Part shown: in pieces, positions 1 through 6,931 of the stretch
Numbering within the stretch: position 1 is the first letter of the stretch
How the letters are laid out: every line of letters begins with the position of its first letter
Assembly: GCA_937907205.1 (NCBI GenBank)
Contig: CALESE010000142.1
Coordinates: forward strand, 1 to 14,329
Length of the DNA stretch: 14,329 bases
DNA from: an uncultured Romboutsia sp.
GTDB taxonomy: Bacteria; Bacillota; Clostridia; Peptostreptococcales; Peptostreptococcaceae
Direction: 5' to 3'
Position numbers and translations under genes: made by a program
The notes under the pieces: model-generated
Told to the model about the DNA's origin: nothing
The model's database searches: none
What the model saw: only the letters and a program-made list of their open reading frames with translations

Positions 1-17
1 AACAATTTATATAAAAA

Positions 18-896
18 CTATTTTTTATAAGGTGGAACTTTTTTAGGAGGCATATACTTAACTGGTTTAGATGGTTGAACACCTGTAACTAATCCAGTAG
101 GTCCTTGTAAACCTTGTAATCCCTGAGGACCAGCAGGTCCTTGAGCGCCTTTAGCACCGGCAGGCCCCTGAGGACCAGCAATACCTTGAGCACCTTTAGC
201 ACCAGCAGGCCCCTGAGGACCAGTAGGACCTTGATCACCTTGAGGACCAGTAGGACCAGCAGGCCCCTGAGGACCAGCAGGTCCTTGAGCGCCTTTAGCA
301 CCGGCAGGCCCCTGAGGACCAGCAATACCTTGAGCACCTTTAGCACCAGCAGGCCCCTGAGGACCAGTAGGACCTTGATCACCTTGAGGACCAGTAGGAC
401 CAGCAGGCCCCTGAGGACCAACAGGGCCTTGTTGAGCTGAACCAATACCAACATTACATAATGGATTTACATAAGTTTCAGAACCAAAATCTACATACTG
501 TATAGAACTAAGTTTTACAAAAATAGGACCTTTACAAGAAGAAGTTATCCCCATTACTCCGCATTGATTTACTTGACATATTTTTAATCTTAATATGCAA
601 TTATTACCTACTAATTTTAAACCTACAAATCTTCCTATCGAACAATATAATAAATAATATATTTGATAATCTGCACAATCTATAGGGTAGACAAATAATG
701 GTGCAGTAGATTTGGGTTTAGTTTTTTTACAAGTATTTTTTTTCTCTGGTTTGCAGCTAGGTTTAGAACTTGGTATGCAAAAGTCTTCTTCCTTTACAGC
801 TTTTTTGTTACATTCATAGGAAGTATTACAGTTATGTTTTTTATTGTATGAATTTAATTTACCACAATAACTGTTATATATATTGTCTTTACTCAT
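18..896 (-). CDS. Cys-rich protein with C-terminal collagen-like Gly-X-Y domain, probable spore-surface protein
   Basis: The protein has 292 residues. Residues 1-156 form a globular part with 13 cysteines (for example C11, C23, C29, C40, C48, C56, C74 and C85). About 37 Gly-X-Y triplets follow (roughly residues 157-270), rich in GPQ, GPA, GAK and GAQ. The protein ends in a short basic, Pro-rich tail (…PPYKK). I chose the ATG at 896-894 because AGGAG at 909-905 lies 8 bases upstream; the GTG at 905 falls inside that ribosome site. There is no signal peptide or membrane segment. Collagen-like proteins of this kind in spore-formers (the BclA group) sit on the exosporium or coat, but here the triplets follow the globular domain instead of preceding it. 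The spore location is inferred from the cysteines, the missing export signal and the family. It is transcribed away from the GntR/ABC operon. Confidence is high for a collagen-like protein and moderate for the spore role. Confidence 0.85.
   Translation of the reverse strand: MSKDNIYNSYCGKLNSYNKKHNCNTSYECNKKAVKEEDFCIPSSKPSCKPEKKNTCKKTKPKSTAPLFVYPIDCADYQIYYLLYCSIGRFVGLKLVGNNCILRLKICQVNQCGVMGITSSCKGPIFVKLSSIQYVDFGSETYVNPLCNVGIGSAQQGPVGPQGPAGPTGPQGDQGPTGPQGPAGAKGAQGIAGPQGPAGAKGAQGPAGPQGPAGPTGPQGDQGPTGPQGPAGAKGAQGIAGPQGPAGAKGAQGPAGPQGLQGLQGPTGLVTGVQPSKPVKYMPPKKVPPYKK
121..420. repeat. Perfect 144-bp tandem duplication in the collagen-like gene
   Basis: The unit 121-264 is repeated base for base at 265-408, and the first 12 bases of a third copy follow at 409-420. 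The unit is 48 codons, or 16 Gly-X-Y triplets, so gain or loss of a unit keeps the reading frame. Shorter near-repeats (for example CCCTGAGGACCAGCAGG) recur inside each unit. Perfect DNA identity, including synonymous positions, points to a recent duplication and a length-variable tract. Confidence 0.95.
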
Positions 897-1086
897 ATTA
901 AACACTCCTGTTAGAAATTTGTAGTATAACTACATATTATAAATATATGATTAAAATATTAAAAATGGGACATTGCAAATCAATTAAATTATGTAAAAAT
1001 ACATACTTAAATAATAAAATATATCTATAATTACCTGGAAAATATTTTGAATTTATAGTAAATATATTTAATAAATATAAAATATG

Positions 1087-1115
1087 TTTACAAAAAAGTG
1101 TATTAATAATATAAT
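1087..1115 (+). promoter_or_regulatory. Promoter of the GntR/ABC operon
   Basis: TTTACA at 1087-1092 and TATAAT at 1110-1115 are separated by exactly 17 bases, a near-consensus vegetative promoter. The predicted start near 1121-1123 leaves a leader of about 100 nt before the GntR start codon. Operator 1 (1097-1120) covers most of the spacer and the whole -10 box, so a bound repressor would exclude polymerase. Confidence 0.8.
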
Positions 1116-1120
1116 ACACT
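1097..1120. promoter_or_regulatory. YtrA-type operator 1
   Basis: AGTGTA-N12-TACACT is a 24-bp dyad with inner arms TTAATA/TATAA. It overlaps the -10 region of the operon promoter. It is the same layout as the two downstream sites and close to the AGTGTA…TACACT operators known for B. subtilis YtrA. Confidence 0.8.
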
Positions 1121-1145
1121 TATAAAAGAAAAAATTTTTAATTAA

Positions 1146-1169
1146 AGTGTATTAATTAATTAATACACA
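1146..1169. promoter_or_regulatory. YtrA-type operator 2
   Basis: AGTGTA-N12-TACACA has a fully symmetric centre, TTAATTAATTAA; only the last base departs from the dyad. It lies in the untranslated leader, 49 bp centre to centre from operator 1. Confidence 0.75.
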
Positions 1170-1177
1170 AAAAAATG

Positions 1178-1211
1178 AAACTAGTGTATGAATGTATTAA
1201 TACACTAGTTT
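1178..1211. promoter_or_regulatory. YtrA-type operator 3, able to form an RNA hairpin at the ribosome site
   Basis: The core AGTGTA-N12-TACACT lies at 1183-1206, 37 bp from operator 2. The symmetry extends to 12 perfect base pairs (1178-1189 with 1200-1211) around a 10-nt loop. The right arm ends one base before AGGAGG (1212-1217). In RNA this stem could also affect access to the ribosome site of the regulator gene. Its use as a DNA operator is the stronger reading because of the match to sites 1 and 2. Confidence 0.75.
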
Positions 1212-1221
1212 AGGAGGTAAT

Positions 1222-1578
1222 ATGAAATTTGAATTAGATAATAAATCTCCTATATATCTGCAAATTATAAAATATATAAAACAGCAAATAGTAATAGGAG
1301 AATTAAATCCAGGAGATACAGTACTATCAAGAAGAGAGATGGCATTAGAACTAAATGTAAACTTAAATACGGTACAAAGGGCATACAAGGAGATGGGAGA
1401 AATGGGTATTATAAATACATTTAAAAATTATCAAAGTAATATAACTACTAACAAAGAAATACTTAACAATATAAAAATGGAACTAATAAATGAGTCATTA
1501 GACACATTTATAGAAAATATGAAATCAATAAAATTAACAAAAGAAGAAGTAATGAAAATAATAGATGAAAAATATTAG
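1222..1578 (+). CDS. GntR-family transcriptional regulator, YtrA subfamily
   Basis: The protein has 118 residues, the usual size of YtrA-subfamily proteins: a GntR winged helix-turn-helix and a short C-terminal helical tail without a large effector domain. The family pattern PIYLQIIKYIKQQI, GELNPGD, RREMALELNVNLNTVQRAYKEM is clear at residues 10-58. The usual LPS before RE is changed to VLS. The wing, normally a TKRGxGxFV-like strand, reads TFKNYQSNITTN and lacks the conserved glycines. AGGAGG at 1212-1217 supports the ATG at 1222. Members of this group repress their own ABC transporter operon and are released under envelope stress such as lipid II-binding antibiotics (known for YtrA). The three operators upstream fit autoregulation. 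The actual inducer is not visible in the sequence. Confidence 0.9.
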   Translation: MKFELDNKSPIYLQIIKYIKQQIVIGELNPGDTVLSRREMALELNVNLNTVQRAYKEMGEMGIINTFKNYQSNITTNKEILNNIKMELINESLDTFIENMKSIKLTKEEVMKIIDEKY

Positions 1579-1603
1579 GGTTTATTAAGAGGGAGAATCA
1601 AAT

Positions 1604-2320
1604 ATGATAGAAGTTAAAAATGTAAGTAAAACTTATACTAAATTTAAAAATTTTAGGGTTAAAAAAATTAAAGCATTAGATAATATAAGTTTAAATATAG
1701 AAAAAGGAAAAATAACAGCATTACTTGGTATAAATGGTATGGGAAAATCAACAATGCTAAAAGCTATAAGTGGTCTTATACAAATAGATAGTGGTGAAAT
1801 TTTGATAGATGGAGAAAAACTAAAAAATTCTACATATGATAAATTGGCATTTGTTCCAGATATAAATACTCACTTTAGTGGAATTACAATAAAAGAATCT
1901 GTTGAGTTTATGCAAACTTTTTATAAAAATTGGAACAAAGAAAAAGCAAATGATATGATAAATATGTTTAAGCTAGATATAAATTCTACAATAGATGATT
2001 TATCAAAAGGAAATATAGCAAGAGTTAAAATAATGTTAGGATTTTGCCAAGATGCAGATTATATATTACTTGATGAGCCATTTTCGGGAATAGATGTATT
2101 TAAAAGAGAAGAATTTTTAAAGGCAATAACAAGATATATGAAAGAAGATCAAGCAATAGTTATAACAACACATGAAATAGATGAGATAGAAGGATTAGTA
2201 GATGATGTAATATTACTTGAAGAAGGAAAAGTTATAGCTACATTTAATGCAGAAGATGTAAGAGAAAATGAAGGAAAGTCAATAGTTGATAAGATGAGGG
2301 AGGTTTATAAGTATGAATAA
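1604..2320 (+). CDS. ABC transporter ATP-binding protein of an ABC-2 type system
   Basis: The 238-residue ATPase has every catalytic motif. Walker A is GINGMGKST (42-50), the signature LSKGN (133-137), Walker B ILLDEP (154-159), the D-loop SGID (161-164) and the switch histidine H190. The Q-loop glutamine is replaced by Asp (VPD, 84-86), as is common in YtrB/CcmA-like ATPases of ABC-2 transporters. It is the only ATPase in the operon, so it presumably serves all the permeases downstream, at the inner face of the membrane. A GAGGGAG ribosome site precedes the ATG. The 3' end overlaps the first permease by 8 bases (ATGAATAA), so translation is probably coupled. The transported substrate is unknown; export or a drug-sensing function would fit the YtrA-type regulator. 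Confidence 0.92.
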   Translation: MIEVKNVSKTYTKFKNFRVKKIKALDNISLNIEKGKITALLGINGMGKSTMLKAISGLIQIDSGEILIDGEKLKNSTYDKLAFVPDINTHFSGITIKESVEFMQTFYKNWNKEKANDMINMFKLDINSTIDDLSKGNIARVKIMLGFCQDADYILLDEPFSGIDVFKREEFLKAITRYMKEDQAIVITTHEIDEIEGLVDDVILLEEGKVIATFNAEDVRENEGKSIVDKMREVYKYE

Positions 2321-3158
2321 ACTTTTACACCTTACTAATATAGAGCTTAAAAGAAGTAGTAAGTTTTATATAGTGTATCTTGGTATAGTATCTATTTTAA
2401 TTTTAGGACTTAATATAATCCAAATAAATAAATTTATTAAAAGAGCTGATATTATAGAGAAAATACAAGACAATTATGATGGTGTGTTTTACGGAGTATC
2501 TATTTTAAATAATAATGCTTTTTTAAATACGATACTTTTATATAGTATGGTAGGATTAATAATTTACTCTGTATATATGTGGATAAGAGAATATAACCAA
2601 AAGAGTATATATACTTTAAAGATACTACCGATTGATAAATTTAACATATATCTATCAAAGATGATAGCTACAGTAACAATGATATATATATTATTATTAG
2701 TACAAATATTTATGATTTTTATATCAAAACAAATATTTAATATAATGGCAAGTAATATGGGGATTGTAAAAACTTCATTATTTAATGATTTATCTTTTAT
2801 AGATAGTATAAATGAAATAATACCTACAACTTTTATGTCATTTATCATGATATATGGATTTAAGATGATTTATAGATTGAGTATATTGTTTACATTGATA
2901 GTATTTATAATAAGTTTTAAAGATAAAATAAAAAAATATTTAATAGCTTTTATTCTTATATTTTTATTATTTTTAAGATTTGTAATAAAAGCTATTATTT
3001 TAATGAGGTATACTTCATTAGTGGATAGTTATACTTACTATAATATATTACCTAAATATATAGGAAATATTGGTTCTAGTATATTAGGATATAGTATAGC
3101 TATATTACTGCTTAGTTATATATCATACAAATTAATTAATAAAAAACTATACATTTAG
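2313..3158 (+). CDS. ABC-2 type permease, module 1
   Basis: This 281-residue polytopic membrane protein has about six hydrophobic segments, near residues 19-37, 71-90, 118-139, 188-203, 210-232 and 258-276. After the second segment comes a loop shared with the other two permeases of the operon: W-[IQN]-[RK]-[ED], then KSI-[YN]-TL, a proline (LP or MP) and Y-x-SK. This loop resembles the cytoplasmic coupling region of ABC-2 permeases in YtrC/YtrD-like systems. The start overlaps the ATPase stop, and GGGAGG lies upstream. Together with permease 2 (4403-5209) it can supply the two membrane subunits that a single ATPase dimer needs. It is the most diverged of the three permeases in the operon. 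Confidence 0.85.
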   Translation: MNKLLHLTNIELKRSSKFYIVYLGIVSILILGLNIIQINKFIKRADIIEKIQDNYDGVFYGVSILNNNAFLNTILLYSMVGLIIYSVYMWIREYNQKSIYTLKILPIDKFNIYLSKMIATVTMIYILLLVQIFMIFISKQIFNIMASNMGIVKTSLFNDLSFIDSINEIIPTTFMSFIMIYGFKMIYRLSILFTLIVFIISFKDKIKKYLIAFILIFLLFLRFVIKAIILMRYTSLVDSYTYYNILPKYIGNIGSSILGYSIAILLLSYISYKLINKKLYI

Positions 3159-3168
3159 GGGCGATATA

Positions 3169-4410
3169 ATGAAATTAAAACAAAAACTACCAATTATAGT
3201 TATAGTATCAACAATGTTAATATTTTTAGTATTACCTGCTTTTAATAATAAAGATAAAATTTTTATAAATACTATAAAAGGGAATATAAATGAATTATCA
3301 AATTTGAATATAAATTATGAAGATAGAAATGAATACATAAGAAATATTTATACATTAGATTCTGGAACAAAAACTACAAAAAAAGTAATACCAACTAGAT
3401 ATTATAAAGATAGAGATGGAAAATATTTTAATATGATAAATATAGAAAGTAAAGCAGATGATATAGCTCAAGTTGGATATAGTTATAAAAATGAAGTATA
3501 CAATGATATAAAAGATATAAAATTTGTTTATTTAGAGAATAATTCAGATAGAAAAAGTCAAATAACACAATCTCAAGGAAAAGATATTAAAATACCTACA
3601 AATAAAGTAAATAAAAATGAATTAAAAGAAATTAATGTAAAAAATAAAGATATAAATGTTGAAATACGACCATTAGCTTCAAATAGATATAATGAAGAAA
3701 TTTACATAATGAGCAACTATAAATCAAAAAAACGTTACAGATATATGATTGAAATATCTAAATTAAATGCTAAAGAAAATAAATTAGAAACTATAAAATC
3801 TATAGATTTATATAAAGAGCTAAAGAATCAATATTTTAACTATGATATACAAATTATAAACTATAGTAAATATGAGGATAAATTTTATACACTTATACAA
3901 GCTACTAATATCGATACATCAACACCAGTTACTTTAGGTAAAATTTATTTATTAACTTATAATTTATCTGATAATACATATCACATAGATAATATATTAA
4001 ATGAAGAAATATATATTCATGCAGAATATAGTGAGTTTAAGGAAGATAAGCTTAATTTAATAGCATCAAATTTTAATAATTCAAATATGAAAAATCATAT
4101 AGAAATAATTGATTTAGATTATGATATAAAAAATAGTAAAATAACATCTCAAAGAAAAACCATATTAGAAAAAAATATAGATATAAAAAATGGTAGAACA
4201 ATTGATTATATAGTAGCTGATAAGAACAAGATATACTTAAATATAAGAAGCTATTATTACTACGATTTTGATAGAAAAGAAAGAATCTATGTAATAGATA
4301 GAAATAATAAACAAATAATCTATGAAGGCAAAGTGGTAAAATATAAAGAGTTGCTATTAATAGATTCTATGGACTTGGATAATAACGATATAGGTGATAA
4401 TTATGAATAA
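3169..4410 (+). CDS. Membrane-anchored extracytoplasmic protein of unknown function, module 1
   Basis: The protein has 413 residues. One N-terminal hydrophobic segment (about 8-26) lies after a basic start and has no lipobox cysteine, so it is an anchor or an uncleaved signal. The rest is hydrophilic and predicted outside the membrane. Just after the anchor is the motif TIKGNINELSNLNINY, shared with the paralogues at 5218 and 6932. Recurring strand-turn-strand stretches of the type Y-hydrophobic-IDRNNKQIIYEG suggest a beta-propeller-like fold; this is inferred from pattern only. The TAA stop overlaps the ATG of permease 2 by 8 bases, using the same ATGAATAA junction seen between the ATPase and permease 1. 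I do not recognise the family. Constant pairing with a permease suggests it is an outer partner, perhaps a sensor, of the transporter. Confidence 0.75.
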   Translation: MKLKQKLPIIVIVSTMLIFLVLPAFNNKDKIFINTIKGNINELSNLNINYEDRNEYIRNIYTLDSGTKTTKKVIPTRYYKDRDGKYFNMINIESKADDIAQVGYSYKNEVYNDIKDIKFVYLENNSDRKSQITQSQGKDIKIPTNKVNKNELKEINVKNKDINVEIRPLASNRYNEEIYIMSNYKSKKRYRYMIEISKLNAKENKLETIKSIDLYKELKNQYFNYDIQIINYSKYEDKFYTLIQATNIDTSTPVTLGKIYLLTYNLSDNTYHIDNILNEEIYIHAEYSEFKEDKLNLIASNFNNSNMKNHIEIIDLDYDIKNSKITSQRKTILEKNIDIKNGRTIDYIVADKNKIYLNIRSYYYYDFDRKERIYVIDRNNKQIIYEGKVVKYKELLLIDSMDLDNNDIGDNYE

Positions 4411-5209
4411 ACTAATTAATTTATTTGATTTTGAATTTAAAAGAAATTTAAAACATTATATAACAATAATATTATTATCATGTTTATGTTTATTTATAAA
4501 CTTAACATTAAATTTAAAAACTCACAATGAAGGAATAAAAGAAATTCTACAAACTAAGACAATAGAAGAAATAACTGCTCGGGTAGGAGGCTTTAATTTT
4601 TCTAACTTAATAATAGAAAATACGTCTATAGTTATATCAATAGGATTTGTTATATGTGTATTATATTCAATATTTATATGGCAAAAAGAATTTATATTTA
4701 AAAATAAAAGTATAAATACACTAATGATGATGCCACAAGGTAGAGGTATAGTTTACACAAGTAAATTAATGAATATGGTATGTTTTATATATATTTATAT
4801 AATATCAATAGTTTTAACTTTATTTATATCATATAAAATACTCCCTAATTTTATGATGGGAAATATAGAAAATTTAAGCTTTGTCCAAAGTACAATGTAT
4901 AAATTAAGCTTATTTATACCATATACATATACAGATTTTATAATAGAATATGTATTTTTATTGCCAAGTTTAATAACCATATTGTTTGTATTCATACTTT
5001 CCTATAAATATTATACTAATAAGTTTAGTAAAATAATAGTACAAATAATACTTGTATTATCGTTACCATTTGTAATATGTATACCATTAGCATTTTTATT
5101 ATTCGTCGATTTAATCAATAACAGTGTAATTATTTTAATATCAAGTGTAGTTATTGTAGGTGGATATATTAAAAGTAAAAATATATTAGATAATGGACTA
5201 GATTATTAG
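4403..5209 (+). CDS. ABC-2 type permease, module 2
   Basis: This 268-residue membrane protein has about six hydrophobic segments. I prefer the ATG at 4403 to the GTG at 4394: AGGTG at 4392-4396 is well placed for it, and MNKLINLFDFEF then lines up with the starts of the other two permeases (MNKLLHLTNIEL and MGKLIALFDFEF). It shares the loop W-Q-K-E…NKSINTL…MPQ…YTSK (about residues 103-130). It resembles permease 3 more than permease 1 (LFDFEF start, GGFNFSNLI segment), so modules 2 and 3 probably arose by a later duplication. It is intact. It overlaps the upstream gene by 8 bases and is followed after 8 bases by the next extracytoplasmic gene. Confidence 0.85.
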   Translation: MNKLINLFDFEFKRNLKHYITIILLSCLCLFINLTLNLKTHNEGIKEILQTKTIEEITARVGGFNFSNLIIENTSIVISIGFVICVLYSIFIWQKEFIFKNKSINTLMMMPQGRGIVYTSKLMNMVCFIYIYIISIVLTLFISYKILPNFMMGNIENLSFVQSTMYKLSLFIPYTYTDFIIEYVFLLPSLITILFVFILSYKYYTNKFSKIIVQIILVLSLPFVICIPLAFLLFVDLINNSVIILISSVVIVGGYIKSKNILDNGLDY

Positions 5210-5217
5210 GAGGTCAT

Positions 5218-6410
5218 ATGAAGCAGAAAAAATATTCAAAAGTATTATTAATCACTATAGTTTTGATGTTAAGTATGGTCTTTTTACTTAATAAATCAAA
5301 TAAGGAAAGTTATAAAGTAAATGATATAAGTGGAAATAAAAAAGCTTTAGATGATGTAAGTATAGTATACACACCAAGTATAAGTATATTTAATAATAGA
5401 ACTATGGTTTTAAATAAAGAAAATTTAAAAACATACGAAAATCCAAGTTATATAGTAGAAAGAAATTATATAGATATAGAAAAAAGTAATCGTAAATTTT
5501 TACAGTCAACTATTGATGAGAATATTTATGAAAATGATAAAAATGTAGGGACATTAAGTGTATTTACTGATTATGAAGAATATATAGCTACAAATTACAT
5601 AAAAATAAAAAATAAAAATTTAAGTAATGGAAAAATAAAAAATATAAAAATTGATTTACCTAAAAAATATAATAATTTGTATTTAACTTCAGTATTTACA
5701 TTTATATTAGACAATGATGTATATACATTGTTAGAAAGTTATGAAAATCATACAGTATATATTATAAAAATAAATTTAAAAACTAAAAAACTTACAGAAT
5801 TAAATAAGTTCAAAAGTGTTGAAAATAGTGATGATTATCTTAACTTTAATTCAGAAAGTATTACAATGATAATAAGATATATTTAGAATTCCATTATCAA
5901 AATAAAATAGAATATACAAACTTTTTAATATATGATATAAATACAAATACATTTGTGAAAAGCAATGAGTTTATGAATAAAATTACATCTAAAGGTAGAT
6001 ACCTAAGTCAAAATAGATTTGATTACCAATTAAAAGATAATAAGCTTAATGTACTTATAGGAGATAGTAAAGGTAATATTAGTAAACTTGTGTATAACAT
6101 AAAAGATAATAATATCGTGTTTAATGAAGAAGTGAAATATAATTTAAATTTAGGGTACACTCAAGAAGACATTAATTTTTCTAAAGCGAAAGTAAAACTA
6201 ATAGACCATAAAATATATTCTATATATCAGCCAAAAACAAATTTAAGAAGTGATTATTCAGAACACTTTAATTATATGATGTTAGAGGGAGTAAAACCAG
6301 CAAAGTTAACTGTATTTGATACATTAAGTAATAAAAAGCTATATGAAGCTGAATTATTTAATGGAAATTCTAATTTAATCGATAATTTATATCTAGTTAA
6401 AAACTATTGA
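5218..6410 (+). pseudogene. Frameshifted extracytoplasmic protein, module 2
   Basis: The first frame runs from the ATG at 5218 (AGGAGGT just upstream) to a TAG at 5884-5886. The remainder continues in another frame to the TGA at 6408-6410. In that second frame the sequence is open from 5850 and reads NDNKIYLEF from 5865, matching INDNKVYLGI of the module 3 paralogue. One missing base in the A-run near 5865-5866 (ACAATGAT where ACAAATGAT would be in frame) explains everything, giving a restored product of about 398 residues. The first part has an N-terminal membrane anchor and the shared NDISGNKKALDDVSIVY motif. The second ends with VFDTLSNKKLYEAEL, matching VFDINKDKLVYEGEI in module 3. A sequencing or assembly error in a short homopolymer is the main alternative. 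The second half has no good ribosome site of its own. Confidence 0.85.
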
Positions 6411-6424
6411 TAGGGGAGGGGACT

Positions 6425-6921
6425 ATGGGAAAATTAATAGCTCTTTTTGATTTTGAATTTAATAGAAATAAAAGAAACTATGTAATTATAATTTCAACAT
6501 TTTGCTTTTTATTAATAGCTAGGCTTATAATAAATTTAAATAGCTATAATTATATAATGAATAAAATTGTAAGTAAAATAAACACTAAACAAAATTTAGG
6601 GACATTTGGATTTAATAATTTAATTACATATAATGAAGTATTATTATTTTTAATAGGATTAGGCGTTTGCTTATTATATTCAATAATTATATGGAATAAA
6701 GACTTTGTAGGAAAAAACAAAAGTATATATACACTTTATATGTTGCCTCAAAGCAAAATTAATATGTATATAAGTAAATTTTTAAATATTATATCTCTAG
6801 TTTATATGTACATTATTTTTTATATATTAATACTATGCAAATTAATATAGTAATGTGCTTATTAACAACTATAATAAACATATTTGTAAGTTATAAAATA
6901 CTTAAAAAAATAGAATTATAA
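6425..6921 (+). pseudogene. ABC-2 type permease, module 3, internally deleted
   Basis: The ATG at 6425 follows GGGGAGGGG (6413-6421) and gives MGKLIALFDFEF, lining up with permease 2. The frame runs through the first three membrane segments and the shared loop WNKDFVGKNKSIYTL…LPQ, then stops at 6848-6850. Directly after, in another frame, 6841-6921 encodes INIVMCLLTTIINIFVSYKI and then LKKIEL and a stop, which resembles the last 27 residues of permease 2. The counterpart of permease 2 residues about 141-245 is therefore missing and the ends are joined out of frame near 6830-6850. The ancestral stop overlaps AGGAGG of the next gene, so the old coupling signals remain. It cannot make a full permease. 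Confidence 0.85.
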
Positions 6922-6931
6922 GGAGGTTATT

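Noticed and set aside
121..420. CRISPR-like array
   Set aside because: The repeat unit is 144 bp with no distinct spacers, lies within a coding frame, and there are no cas genes nearby.
89..454. Long open frames in other frames of the collagen-like repeat, on both strands
   Set aside because: They are low-complexity shadows of the Gly-X-Y repeat, rich in Leu/Val or Ser/Thr/Arg, with no ribosome site. The collagen frame alone has a sensible domain order.
930..960. Sporulation sigma-E/K type promoter for the collagen-like gene (minus strand CATATATT near 949)
   Set aside because: The -10-like match is plausible, but no convincing -35 partner was found and such AT-rich matches arise easily by chance here.
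5863..5886. Programmed ribosomal frameshift joining the two halves of the second extracytoplasmic gene
   Set aside because: No slippery heptamer or downstream structure was seen, the paralogues have a single frame, and a one-base loss explains it more simply.
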